A stretch of 64,000 nt of DNA from Roseateles terrae (GTDB taxonomy: Bacteria > Pseudomonadota > Gammaproteobacteria > Burkholderiales > Burkholderiaceae_C): contig NZ_JACHXO010000001.1 of assembly GCF_014192155.1 (NCBI RefSeq), forward strand, positions 646,069 through 710,068, written 5' to 3'. The position numbers and the translations under genes are program-made. How positions within the stretch are numbered: the first letter of the stretch is position 1; each line of letters starts with the position of its first letter. Below, piece after piece: positions 1 to 8,014 of this stretch. The notes beneath the pieces are model-generated. The model did not search any database. It worked only from the letters and a program-made list of their open reading frames with translations, and was not told the DNA's origin.

Positions 1-917
1 AGGTCCTTGAGCGGATAGCCCTCGAGAATGTTGAGCATCTCGCAAATGATCACGCCCCCGCTGCTGGGCGGCGGCGCGGAGACCACGTGATAGCCGCGGT
101 AATCGCATTCCACCGGGGCCAGCTCCCGGGTGCTGTATTGGTCGAGATCGGCCTGGGTGAGGATGCCGCCGCCGCTCTTGCTGGATTTCGCCAGGGCCGC
201 ACCCACGCTGCCTTGGTAGAAGCCGGCGGTGCCCTTGCTGCTGATGGCCTTCAAGGTGCGGGCCAGGTCTTTCTGCACCAGCGTGTCGCCGACCTGAAAG
301 GGCTCACCGGTGCGGCGCAGGAAGATCGTCCCCGAGGCCGGATCCTTGCGGAAATCGGCGGTTGCGGTGTGCAGCATGTCGATGTCGCCCTGGTCCAGGA
401 CGAAACCCTTCTCCGCCAGCCGAATCGCCGGCGCGATCAACGCCTCCCGCTTCATCGAGCCGTATTTGGCACGGGCATATTCAAGTCCGGACACGGTGCC
501 GGGGACCCCCACCGCCAGATGCCCGTGGGTGCTCAGGCCCGGAACCACATTGCCGCTGCGGTCCAGATACATGTTGGCGGTGGCAGCCAGCGGGGCTTTC
601 TCGCGGAAGTCGAGAAAGGTCTTGCGGCCATCGGCCAGCTGGACCGTCATGAAGCCGCCGCCGCCCAGATTGCCGGCGGCGGGGTACACCACGGCCAGGG
701 CATAACCGACTGCCACGGCCGCATCGACCGCATTGCCGCCGCGCTCCAGCACCTGCACGCCGACCTGGCTGGCCAGATGCTGGGCCGTGACCACCATGCC
801 GTTCTCGGCGGCCGCCGGGGCGACCGAAGCCGCCAGCGCGGTGGCGCTGAAGGGGGCGAAGGGAGCCAGGGGGACGAAGGACAGGGTCAGCCCTGCCAGC
901 AGCAACCGCACACGCAT
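1..917 (-). CDS. ggt: gamma-glutamyltransferase (large-subunit part; C-terminus outside window)
   Basis: Reading leftward from an ATG at 917, the protein opens with a hydrophobic signal peptide of about 30 residues and continues in frame to the window edge (305 codons). Family hallmarks are visible: an AVDAAVAVGYAL-type segment near residues 50-60, a GNLGGGGF motif, GTVSGLEYA, and APPPSSGG at about residue 280. The family cleaves gamma-glutamyl bonds of glutathione in the periplasm and self-processes at a Thr that begins the small subunit. That Thr and the small subunit lie outside the window, so activity cannot be judged. The gene lies 40 bp downstream of the response regulator on the same strand and may be cotranscribed with it. 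Confidence 0.93.
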   Translation of the reverse strand, partial: MRVRLLLAGLTLSFVPLAPFAPFSATALAASVAPAAAENGMVVTAQHLASQVGVQVLERGGNAVDAAVAVGYALAVVYPAAGNLGGGGFMTVQLADGRKTFLDFREKAPLAATANMYLDRSGNVVPGLSTHGHLAVGVPGTVSGLEYARAKYGSMKREALIAPAIRLAEKGFVLDQGDIDMLHTATADFRKDPASGTIFLRRTGEPFQVGDTLVQKDLARTLKAISSKGTAGFYQGSVGAALAKSSKSGGGILTQADLDQYSTRELAPVECDYRGYHVVSAPPPSSGGVIICEMLNILEGYPLKD

Positions 918-957
918 CAACTTCTCCAGGAAGGACAGGTGCGGTTGATTATGACGC

Positions 958-1338
958 TCAGGCGGCCGCCATCCAGCCGCTGTGCAGCAGACCGTTCAGA
1001 TCGCTGACGAGTTCCTCGAACTCGAAGGACTTGTCGTAGAAGCCGTCTGCACCGCGGTGCACCACCTGCGGCCCGAAGATCTGGCTGTTCTCGGCACTCA
1101 GCACAAACAGCTTGCCCCGAAAACCGTCGGCACGGATGCGGGAGATGACGCCCAGGCCGCTGCCGGCGGACAAGGTCAGGTCCACCAGCACGACATCCGG
1201 ATGATTCAGCGCCACCATCGCCACCGCGGCGCTTTCACTGTCGGTCTGGCCGACCACGGTGATGTGGCCCTCCGTCTGGAGGCGGTCCACCATCAGGCGG
1301 CGCAGGCGGCTGCAATCTTCCACCAGGACAACTCTCAT
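958..1338 (-). CDS. single-domain response regulator (receiver only)
   Basis: This 126-aa protein is a bare CheY-like receiver domain. The acidic pair is at residues 7-8 (VEDCS), the phospho-acceptor is Asp53 in LVDLTL, Ser81 occupies the switch Thr/Ser position and Lys103 the conserved Lys (YDKS). No output domain follows: the protein ends about ten residues after the last receiver helix. No kinase lies beside it, so its partner must be encoded elsewhere. It sits between hipA and ggt, all three on the minus strand. Family assignment is firm; the signal and target are unknown. Confidence 0.85.
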   Translation of the reverse strand: MRVVLVEDCSRLRRLMVDRLQTEGHITVVGQTDSESAAVAMVALNHPDVVLVDLTLSAGSGLGVISRIRADGFRGKLFVLSAENSQIFGPQVVHRGADGFYDKSFEFEELVSDLNGLLHSGWMAAA

Positions 1339-1462
1339 CTTGTCACTCCCTGTTGGACGTGATGATGCGCGGTGCCGACGGCTTTGCCGATGGCGGGTGC
1401 CCGCGGCCTGATGACAGTCATCCCACCCTTGCGGTGTAGGTGTTTGACCGGCGTGTGGGGGG

Positions 1463-2872
1463 TCAGACGCGCGCGGCCTTGGCCGCCGGGGTGTAGCTGT
1501 CCAGCCGCGCGAGCAGCCGTTCCTTCATGCGGTCGGTGATTTCAGCGTCACGGATCAGCGCCGGCCAGGTGTCGAAGGCGCGCTGGGCGCAGCGGCGCAA
1601 CGCCGTCCAGGCGGGCTTTTCCGGCAGTCCCAGCCGGGCACAGAAATCACGGACCACCACCGGGTGCAACGGGGACTTGCGGTCCGCCGGACGGCGGGCC
1701 GCCGCCTTGGACGACGAGGCCGCCGGCCATGAAGCCGCTTGTGATGGAGATGGCGCAGGCATCAGTGACAGCGCCCGCCCGTGGATGCCGATGGGATAGG
1801 CCGCATAGGCCACCAGGTCGTAGGCGGGCGGCAGGTCGGGTGCGCGTGGGTCGGTATAGCGCAGGCCGATGTTCTTCAGATGCATGTCCGGATTGCCCAT
1901 CAGGTCACTGACCAGGATTCGCCGCAGCAGTTCATGCACCGCCGCTTCACCGAGGCTCGGCACCGTCATCATGACGGCGGCGATGGTGAGGTAATCCTGC
2001 GTGTATTTGTCTTCCGGCTGCACACCCAGGATCTGCGCAAAATCTTCGCAATGGATGCGCCGGGTGGGCGTGTCCGCGTCCCGGTCGTAGCGATAGACCG
2101 CCAGGAAGCGGGTGCGACCGTTGACGTCCCCCAGTTCGTAATGATGCTCGGCGGCCAGCAGGTCCAGCGGCGCCAGTTCGGCCTCCACCACCTGCACGCC
2201 GGCGGACCGTGCCAGTTGCAGGGACAGCGCTTCCAGTTCTGGCAGGAAGGGATACTCCGCCACCGGCAGCTTGGCAATGACATGCCGCGCGCCGGTATCG
2301 TCCGCCAGCTTGGTGCGGGCCACGAAGCGGCCGCCCTGGTCGCGCAGGACCGCCAGTTTGGCCTGGACGCCGGAGACCGAGATCGCGTCGTCCATCGGTG
2401 CCGCCACCACCGACATCTCAAGCGCATCATTGTTCTGGGTGATCAGCCGTTCCAGGTCGCCCCGATCGAGCGCCGCAGGCATGGCGTGCACATCGCCCGG
2501 CAGGTCCTTGCCGGTGGCCGCCAGCAGTTCGAAATGATCGTTGGGGCTGCAGCCGCGCATGTCGGCGATACGGGTGCGGAGCGGCCCTTCCGGCAGCAGG
2601 TTCTGAAAGAAGGCCGGCAGCAGCCAGCCTCGCTGTGGATCCTTGGAGAGGCTGCCGTTCAGCGGCGGCGCGGTGATGGCCTTCCAGAATGCGGCTTGTG
2701 CCTGGGGCTGACGGGCGCGGAAGGACAGCGACAGGATGGGTTGCGCCGGGTCGTTGAGGAAGTCCTCATCCGCCACGAAGCGGTGGACGGTGTGGTCGTG
2801 GGAGAGCGGGTACTGGAACAGCACCCCGATGCGACGCTCTCCCAGCAGCAGGGCCAGTCCCTTGACGTTCAT
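1463..2872 (-). CDS. hipA: HipA-type serine/threonine kinase toxin
   Basis: This 469-aa protein is the toxin partner of the adjacent HipB. HipA kinases phosphorylate glutamyl-tRNA synthetase or other targets and cause growth arrest and persistence. The HipA N-terminal domain is recognisable from FFQNLLPEGPLR (residues 88-99). SGVQAKLAVL at 167-176 and the ATP-site Lys of VIAKLP (about 201) follow. The catalytic loop is GNPDMHLKN (Asp329) and the metal-binding Asp is in PAYDLV (Asp352), so the kinase looks intact. The start codon overlaps the hipB stop (ATGA), indicating translational coupling. Residues 372-402 are Ala/Ser/Pro-rich and unlike the usual family sequence, which may be a linker or a compensated frameshift. 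The final 65 residues again look typical (VVRDFCARLGLPEKP). Confidence 0.9.
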   Translation of the reverse strand: MNVKGLALLLGERRIGVLFQYPLSHDHTVHRFVADEDFLNDPAQPILSLSFRARQPQAQAAFWKAITAPPLNGSLSKDPQRGWLLPAFFQNLLPEGPLRTRIADMRGCSPNDHFELLAATGKDLPGDVHAMPAALDRGDLERLITQNNDALEMSVVAAPMDDAISVSGVQAKLAVLRDQGGRFVARTKLADDTGARHVIAKLPVAEYPFLPELEALSLQLARSAGVQVVEAELAPLDLLAAEHHYELGDVNGRTRFLAVYRYDRDADTPTRRIHCEDFAQILGVQPEDKYTQDYLTIAAVMMTVPSLGEAAVHELLRRILVSDLMGNPDMHLKNIGLRYTDPRAPDLPPAYDLVAYAAYPIGIHGRALSLMPAPSPSQAASWPAASSSKAAARRPADRKSPLHPVVVRDFCARLGLPEKPAWTALRRCAQRAFDTWPALIRDAEITDRMKERLLARLDSYTPAAKAARV

Positions 2873-3183
2873 GACGCCTCCCCTTCCGGCGTCTGCCCGG
2901 CGGCGCGTTGGCGGGCGAGGTCGACCAGCGTTTCCACGACCGGTCCTCCCTCGTCCTCCGGCGCCAGGCCACGGGCGGCGCCCTTGGGCAGCAGGAGCAG
3001 CTCCAGCCCCAGACGGTCGGCCAGCGCCAGCAGGGTGCTGAGCTTGAAATCGTTCTCCCCGCCCATGACGTTGGCAAACGTTTGACGCGACAGGCCCGCT
3101 GCCTCACGCAAAGACTGGCCGGTGCGGCCACTTTGCTGCAGCTGGCTGCGCAGTGCGGCGGAGATCTCAGGGATGCTGTTCAT
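2869..3183 (-). CDS. hipB: HipB-type antitoxin, XRE helix-turn-helix repressor
   Basis: This 104-aa protein has a Cro/CI-type helix-turn-helix at about residues 22-60 (SLREAAGLSRQTFANVM). HipB proteins bind HipA directly and autorepress the operon. A family-typical segment, KLSTLLALADRLGLELLLLPKG, follows the HTH. The C-terminal 35 residues are hydrophilic, as expected for a protease-sensitive antitoxin tail. It is the first gene of the hipBA operon and overlaps hipA by four bases. The four palindromes at 3185-3291 end two bases before its start codon and are the obvious autoregulatory operators. Confidence 0.88.
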   Translation of the reverse strand: MNSIPEISAALRSQLQQSGRTGQSLREAAGLSRQTFANVMGGENDFKLSTLLALADRLGLELLLLPKGAARGLAPEDEGGPVVETLVDLARQRAAGQTPEGEAS

Positions 3184-3184
3184 G

Positions 3185-3291
3185 TCTAACGTAGTAGAAC
3201 AATCGTAAGTAATTCTACTCTATTAGGCGTTCCGAGGCGGAGTTCTTGTCTACTAAAGCAGAATAAGAGCGCCATCTTCTACTTTAGTAGA
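3185..3291. promoter_or_regulatory. Array of four 14-bp palindromic operators in front of hipBA
   Basis: Four copies of a TCTACT-NN-AGTAGA-like palindrome lie at 3185-3198 (TCTAACGTAGTAGA), 3214-3227 (TCTACTCTATTAGG), 3249-3262 (TCTACTAAAGCAGA) and 3278-3291 (TCTACTTTAGTAGA, perfect arms). Start-to-start spacings are 29, 35 and 29 bp, so sites 1-2 and 3-4 form equal pairs. The stretch is markedly more AT-rich than its surroundings and should contain the hipBA promoter. HipB family repressors typically bind multiple operators in their own promoter. The binding protein is inferred from position. The array also lies 42 bp upstream of the divergent yoaK-like gene and could influence it. Confidence 0.75.
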
Positions 3292-3332
3292 CATTTTCTT
3301 CTCCAAATCTGGGCGTTATCCTCCCACCCACC

Positions 3333-4085
3333 ATGCCCGTCGCCTTCGCCCGCCAATTGACTGGACCTGATCGCTCCCAGCGCGCCGATCGGCACCTGGG
3401 GCTGCTGCTGGCGACCGTCGCCGGCGCCCTGAATGCGGGCGGCTTCCTGGCGGTGCGGCAATACACCTCCCACGTGACCGGGGCGGTGTCATCGGTGGCT
3501 GACAACCTGGTCCTCGGCGACTGGGCGCTGGTGGCGGACGCCATTGCCGGGGTGCTTTCGTTTCTCATGGGTGCCATGACCTGCGCGGTGCTGGTGAACT
3601 GGGCTCGCCGGCGGCGCCTTCGCAGCGAATACGCCACGGCGCTCCTGCTGGAGGCGGTGCTGATCCTGGTGTTCGGGCTGATGGGCGCCCAACTGGCGCA
3701 TCACGAGGCGCTGTTTGTGCCAATGACCGTTGTGCTGCTCTGTTTCATCATGGGTCTGCAGAATGCGGTCATCACCAAGGTGTCCAGTGCCGTCATCCGC
3801 ACCACCCACATGACGGGCATCGTCACCGACATGGGCATCGAACTGGGCAAGATGGTCTATATCAACCGTGCGGGCGGCGAGCTGCCGCCCGTCCGCGCCA
3901 ATGCGGACCGCCTGCGCATGCTGGGCGGGCTGTTGCTGTGTTTCCTGGGCGGTGGCGTCGCGGGGGCGTTCGGGTTTCAGCGGCTGGGCTATGTATCGAC
4001 CGTCCCGCTGGCCGTGGTGCTGGCCACCCTGGCGCTGGTGCCGGTGATGGACGACCTGCGGGCGCGCTGGCGGCTGACACACTGA
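3333..4085 (+). CDS. YoaK/DUF1275 family membrane protein
   Basis: This 250-aa protein is hydrophobic, with about six predicted membrane helices, and carries DUF1275 signatures: an N-terminal LLATVAGALNAGGFLAV, a central CFIMGLQNAVITKVSSA, and RTTHMTGIVTDMGIELG. The family is common in bacteria and its biochemical role is not established. The gene is divergent from hipB across the operator array. No strong ribosome-binding site precedes ATG 3333, but the N-terminus aligns with the expected family start. Function is left open. Confidence 0.85.
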   Translation: MPVAFARQLTGPDRSQRADRHLGLLLATVAGALNAGGFLAVRQYTSHVTGAVSSVADNLVLGDWALVADAIAGVLSFLMGAMTCAVLVNWARRRRLRSEYATALLLEAVLILVFGLMGAQLAHHEALFVPMTVVLLCFIMGLQNAVITKVSSAVIRTTHMTGIVTDMGIELGKMVYINRAGGELPPVRANADRLRMLGGLLLCFLGGGVAGAFGFQRLGYVSTVPLAVVLATLALVPVMDDLRARWRLTH

Positions 4086-4153
4086 CCGGCCTGACCCCGC
4101 ACTGAACCCGCGGCTTGCACCACTGATCCGCATCGTTCATTCCCGCGGCGCCC

Positions 4154-5011
4154 TTGCAGCGTTCGCGTCCGCCCATGTGGACCCCCTCCGCCCTTTCTTC
4201 TTCCACCGGTGCCCACGCCCTGGTACCGGATGACGCTGCCAGCGGCCCCGCGCAAGACCTTGCCGCGCAGCCATTGGACAGACTTCGCAGCGTTGATGCG
4301 GTCGGGGGGCTTCGCGGCGATCCGATGGCGGCATGCCGACGCACACTGGTGTCTGCCCGGCACCTCTCCCCGTCCACCCAAACTGCGGCATTGGCGATGC
4401 TCTCCAGCCTGGCCACCGACCATCGCGTCCAGGTACCGGAAGGTGAGGACCTCCGAAAGCAGGCAGTGGCCGGCATTCAATGGGCCATGGAGACCACGCT
4501 GCGAGGCACGGAGGTCATCGTGACACCGGAACGCGCCACCCCACTGCGGACCATCGGGGACGCCCATCGTCCCGAGGCCCAGCGGGTGCGGGCGGACGCC
4601 CTGCAGGCACGCTTCCATCGCGGCGACCCGCTGCATCTGGTCTTTTGCTGCGATGGTCAAGGCACCCCGGAAGAAGACGCCGCCTACCGTCGCAAGGTCC
4701 TGATACCGGCACGCGAAGAGGGCCTGCCGCTGATGGAACATGTGTTGCCGTTGTCACGCGCCCGGTTTCCTCCCGGGCTCAGCGGCGCTTTCATCCTGTC
4801 CACGCCCGAGGACGGACCGGTCGCCTTTGCCATCCGTGCGGCCCAGGCGGACAGGATTGGCAGTGCGACCTGCCTCACCCTGTGGTGGGGGGACCCCAAC
4901 GGATCGGACTGTCAGGACATCCTTCGGGAGTGGGGCCGATTCGTGGAAGATCGGACCGGCCAGACACTCCCCAGTCTGCTCGGTGCCGCCGCGGCATGCC
5001 TGCCGCGCTGA
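4154..5011 (+). CDS. Hypothetical protein, 285 aa, no family recognised
   Basis: I do not recognise this protein. The first 50 residues are rich in Ser, Ala, Pro and polar residues (e.g. SALSSSTGAHAL) and look unstructured. The remainder is a mixed alpha/beta-like soluble sequence with LVFCCDGQGTPEEDAAYRRK, LSGAFILSTPEDGPVAFA and CLTLWWGDPNGSDCQDI. There is no signal peptide and no membrane helix. ATG 4175 is an alternative start, and neither start has a good ribosome-binding site. A disordered, Ser-rich N-terminus is seen in type III secretion effectors, but nothing else here supports that. It sits alone between yoaK and the convergent yeiH-like gene. Coding status rests on the long frame and protein-like composition. 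Confidence 0.6.
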   Translation: MQRSRPPMWTPSALSSSTGAHALVPDDAASGPAQDLAAQPLDRLRSVDAVGGLRGDPMAACRRTLVSARHLSPSTQTAALAMLSSLATDHRVQVPEGEDLRKQAVAGIQWAMETTLRGTEVIVTPERATPLRTIGDAHRPEAQRVRADALQARFHRGDPLHLVFCCDGQGTPEEDAAYRRKVLIPAREEGLPLMEHVLPLSRARFPPGLSGAFILSTPEDGPVAFAIRAAQADRIGSATCLTLWWGDPNGSDCQDILREWGRFVEDRTGQTLPSLLGAAAACLPR

Positions 5012-5032
5012 AGTCGCCCGCACGCAGCACGA

Positions 5033-6190
5033 TCATGCCCACAGATGCGCGAGGTGCGCCACCCCCACGTGGATGGCGCCGCCTCCCAGCACCAGCCACG
5101 CCGCCAGCAGCAAGGCCAGCCAGAGCGGCTGAGCCCCGGAGCGCTGGATGGCGCTCCATTGCGTGCCCAGACCCAGCGCCACCATCGCCATGGCGAGCAG
5201 CAGCAGATCGAAGTCGGCCAGCTCCGCGGATAGCGCAGTCGGCAGCGTCCACCAGGAGTTGAGCAGCACCATGCCGATGAAGGCGAAGGCGAACCAGGGG
5301 ATGGTGATGGCGCCGCGACGCGGGGCTGCGGGCGTGCCGGACGCGCGGGGGCGCCGCAGCGCTCGGTCGCTGTCATGGTCGCGGTCGCGGGCTCGCGCCC
5401 CCGCCTCCCGCCGGGCCATCCACGCGCTCAGGCCCAGCAGGCACGGCGCCAGCATCATCACCCGCACCATCTTCGCCATGACGGCCGCATCGGCCGCCTC
5501 CGGGCTCATGCCGCGCCCGGCCACCACCACCTGCGCCACTTCGTGCACCGTGGCGCCGGTGTAGAGACCGAAGCCCCGGTCCCCGCCCGGAATCCAGCCG
5601 AGCGACAGGTTCCAGTGATAGAGCCAGGGATACACGAACATCGCCAGCGTGCCGAACAGCACCACCGTGGCGATGGCCGGCGCCACCTGGGACTGCTTCG
5701 CCTTGAGCACCGGCGCTGCCGCCATCACCGCTGCAGCCCCGCAGATGGCGCTGCCCGCGCCGATCAGCACTGCCTGATTCCGTTCCAGCCCGAACCACCG
5801 CCGGCCCGCCCAGGCCCCCAACAGCAAGGTCGACGTCAGCACCAGGGCATCGGTGACCACGCCGGCCATACCCATCTGCCCGATGTCCTGCACCGTCAGC
5901 TTCAGTCCGTACAGGACGATGCCCAGGCGCAGCAGCGTCTGGCGGCTGAACTGCACCCCCCGCTCGGCCAGCCCCGCCACGCGCCCATAACCGCTGTGCC
6001 CCACGGCCATGCCCAGCACGATGGCGAGCGTCAGCGCACTGACCCCGTGGGCCTGCAGCCAGGGCAGACGGGACAGCATCAGCGTCAGCGACGCCAGTGC
6101 GAGGCAGAGCAGCGCACCGGGCACCACCGGGCGCCAGCGCTGCCAGGACCACCATTCCAGTGGACGGGGGAAAGAAACTGAAGAGGACAT
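5033..6190 (-). CDS. yeiH: YeiH family (UPF0324) putative sulfate exporter
   Basis: This 385-aa integral membrane protein of about ten helices has the family signatures LRLGIVLYGLKLTVQDIG, GAGSAICGAAAVMAAAPVLKA and GLYTGATVHEVAQVVVAG. The UPF0324/YeiH family is annotated as a putative sulfate or anion exporter, without firm biochemistry. I chose ATG 6190 rather than an in-frame ATG at 6274, because the extra 28 residues are Arg/Gly-rich and would run over the operator region. An Arg/Asp-rich cytoplasmic loop (about residues 260-285, AGARARDRDHDSDRALRR) looks longer than usual. It is divergent from a LysR gene, as yeiH and yeiE are in Escherichia coli. Confidence 0.86.
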   Translation of the reverse strand: MSSSVSFPRPLEWWSWQRWRPVVPGALLCLALASLTLMLSRLPWLQAHGVSALTLAIVLGMAVGHSGYGRVAGLAERGVQFSRQTLLRLGIVLYGLKLTVQDIGQMGMAGVVTDALVLTSTLLLGAWAGRRWFGLERNQAVLIGAGSAICGAAAVMAAAPVLKAKQSQVAPAIATVVLFGTLAMFVYPWLYHWNLSLGWIPGGDRGFGLYTGATVHEVAQVVVAGRGMSPEAADAAVMAKMVRVMMLAPCLLGLSAWMARREAGARARDRDHDSDRALRRPRASGTPAAPRRGAITIPWFAFAFIGMVLLNSWWTLPTALSAELADFDLLLLAMAMVALGLGTQWSAIQRSGAQPLWLALLLAAWLVLGGGAIHVGVAHLAHLWA

Positions 6191-6317
6191 GGAACCACCA
6201 GGATCACCGCGCCGCAGCCTTGTCGGAACTGCGAGCATCACGGGCCACCGCCATCGGTCGCCCTGAGGCCGCACTGTAGGGACCGTGCTTTTGCCGGTCC
6301 AACGGGTTATTTATGTA

Positions 6318-6340
6318 ATATCGATCTATCTGATCGATAT
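6318..6340. promoter_or_regulatory. Perfect 23-bp inverted repeat between yeiH and the LysR gene
   Basis: Two 9-bp arms (ATATCGATC at 6318-6326 and GATCGATAT at 6332-6340) are separated by 5 bp. The repeat lies in the only strongly AT-rich stretch of the divergent intergenic region, 51 bp before the LysR start and 128 bp before the yeiH start. It contains the T-N11-A architecture of LysR-type operators. By position it is the likely site at which the YeiE-like regulator acts on itself and on yeiH. The TATATA running into its right end may belong to a -10 element. Confidence 0.72.
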
Positions 6341-6390
6341 ATAGCCACCGTCGACGCCCGGCTCCTGGGTCCCGCGGTGGCGCTCCTGTC

Positions 6391-7320
6391 ATGGATGTCC
6401 TTCGACTCACTCTCCGACAACTGCAGATCTTCGTCGCCGTCGCCAACACGGGCAGCACGACGGCAGCCAGCGAAGCCATTGCGCTGTCCCAGTCGGCCAC
6501 CAGCTCTGCGGTCAACGAGCTGGAGCGCATGCTGTCCCTGCGTCTGTTCGACCGCTCCGGCAAACGCCTGCTGCTGAATGACAACGGCCGCGCCCTGTTG
6601 CCCCGCGCGCTGGCGATGCTGGATGCCGCGGCCGGCATCGAACAAATGGCGCAGGAGGCCGGAGACCAATTGCAGTCCTTGCGCATCGGCGCCAGCACGA
6701 CGCTGGGCAACTATGTACTGCCCGGGCTGCTGGCGCGGTTTCTGCGTCCACAGCCGCCGCGGGCGGCCGGTGCGTGGCGGTCCCGCGTCGTCATTGGCAA
6801 CACGGCGGCCATTTGTGATGCCGTGGCGGCCTTCGACCTGGATGTCGGCCTGATTGAAGGCCCGAGTCATCAATCGTCGCTGGCTGTCACGCCCTGGTTG
6901 AAGGACGACATGGTGGTGGTGGCGGCTTCGGACAGTCCATTGGCGCGTCGCAGTGCGGCGGGAGAACGCATCCCCCTGCGGGACCTGCGGGAGGAAGTCT
7001 GGCTGCTGCGGGAGCCCGGTTCAGGAACGCGCGAGTCCACCGACCAGGCCTTGTTGCCCCACCTGAACACCTACCGGCGCTGTATCGAACTGGGCAGCTC
7101 CGAAGCGATCAAACACGCCGCAGCGGAAGGACTCGGCGTGGGATGCCTCTCCACCTGGGCGGTGCAGGAGGCGCTGGATGCCGGTCGGCTGTGCAAACTG
7201 GTCACGGCGCTGCCCCGCTTGCTGCGGCAGTGCCACCTGGTCGTGCATCGGGACAAGCAACCGACCGCAGCCTTGCAGGCCTTCGTCGGCCACTTGCTGA
7301 GCGATGCTGCCGCCGCGTGA
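6391..7320 (+). CDS. yeiE: LysR family transcriptional regulator (YeiE-like)
   Basis: This 309-aa regulator has the canonical LysR layout. An N-terminal winged HTH spans residues 1-60 (LTLRQLQIFVAVANTGSTTA followed by SQSATSSAVNELERML). A substrate-binding domain begins near residue 90 (LRIGASTTLGNYVLPGLLARF) and includes GSGTRESTD. The CysB/YeiE/CbbR-like effector domain and the divergent yeiH-like partner support a YeiE-type role in controlling an anion exporter. The gene symbol rests on synteny plus family and is therefore tentative. The inverted repeat at 6318-6340 is the probable binding site. Confidence 0.85.
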   Translation: MDVLRLTLRQLQIFVAVANTGSTTAASEAIALSQSATSSAVNELERMLSLRLFDRSGKRLLLNDNGRALLPRALAMLDAAAGIEQMAQEAGDQLQSLRIGASTTLGNYVLPGLLARFLRPQPPRAAGAWRSRVVIGNTAAICDAVAAFDLDVGLIEGPSHQSSLAVTPWLKDDMVVVAASDSPLARRSAAGERIPLRDLREEVWLLREPGSGTRESTDQALLPHLNTYRRCIELGSSEAIKHAAAEGLGVGCLSTWAVQEALDAGRLCKLVTALPRLLRQCHLVVHRDKQPTAALQAFVGHLLSDAAAA

Positions 7321-7470
7321 GCGTCCCTGCGAGCGGCCGGGGATCGGCGCCAGCCGCGTGGTTCCTATCCGATCCGCCTCCCCCATGTGGGAGAGGAGCG
7401 CCTGTGCGTTCAGCCCAGGTCGGCGGCGACGCGCTACGCTGCCGACTTCCGCCCGTCACGAAGTCCCACC

Positions 7471-7920
7471 ATGCCATTCGACACCTGCAAGCACCTTCGC
7501 ACCTCCCTGCTGGACCTTCATCGCACCCTGGTCGCACTGGAACGCCGCGACTACGAAAAGCGCAACGGCCCGATGGGCGCGGGCGACTTCCTGCAGGTGA
7601 TGGCGTATTCGGAGGACATGCGCTGGCTCGATCCGCTCAGCCGCCTGATCGTCATGCTGGACGAAGCCCTCGATGGCCAGGGCGATGCAGACCTGACGCC
7701 GCTGCCGGTGGCGCAGCGCGCCCGCGACCTGCTGGCCCTGGACCGCGACAGCGCCCTGCCCTTCATGGTTCGTTATCTCAGCCACTTCGACGGCTCTCCC
7801 GAGCTGGTCGAAGCGCATGCGCGCGCGCTGTCGGCGCTCAAGGCGGTGGGCACCGTCACGCCCGGCAGTGCTGCTGCACCTGGCACTGCTGCACCGGGCA
7901 CTGGCGCACCGCCCGCCTGA
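7471..7920 (+). CDS. Hypothetical protein, 149 aa
   Basis: This small soluble protein of unrecognised family has a well-formed helical sequence from MPFDTCKHLRTSLLDLHRTL through EDMRWLDPLSRLIVMLDEALD and ends in an Ala/Gly/Pro-rich tail (about residues 130-149). I chose ATG 7471 because the in-frame extension upstream to 7387 is Arg/Pro-rich and not protein-like. It has no signal peptide and no membrane helix. The central LIVMLDEALDGQGDADLTPLP segment resembles proteins that pair with stress regulators, but I would not assign a role. It faces kdgR convergently across a hairpin. Confidence 0.6.
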   Translation: MPFDTCKHLRTSLLDLHRTLVALERRDYEKRNGPMGAGDFLQVMAYSEDMRWLDPLSRLIVMLDEALDGQGDADLTPLPVAQRARDLLALDRDSALPFMVRYLSHFDGSPELVEAHARALSALKAVGTVTPGSAAAPGTAAPGTGAPPA

Positions 7921-7938
7921 CTATCACGGGGATTCAGG

Positions 7939-7961
7939 CCGAGGGCTGATCAGCCCCTCGG
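7939..7961. terminator. Hairpin between convergent genes, possible bidirectional terminator
   Basis: CCGAGGG and CCCCTCGG arms flank a self-complementary CTGATCAG core, giving a long, nearly perfect GC-rich stem with one unpaired C. It lies 19 bp after the 149-aa gene and 54 bp after the kdgR stop, the expected place for a shared terminator. There is no clear T-tract on either strand, so efficiency is uncertain. Confidence 0.5.
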
Positions 7962-8014
7962 ATGACTCAGGCTGACGACTTCCGGCGACGCCGCCCGCCA
8001 GCGCCCCTGGCGGC

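Noticed and set aside
1781-3085. 434-codon plus-strand frame across hipA and hipB
   Set aside because: HipA and HipB motifs on the minus strand are convincing; the plus-strand frame is Gln/His/Arg-rich and featureless.
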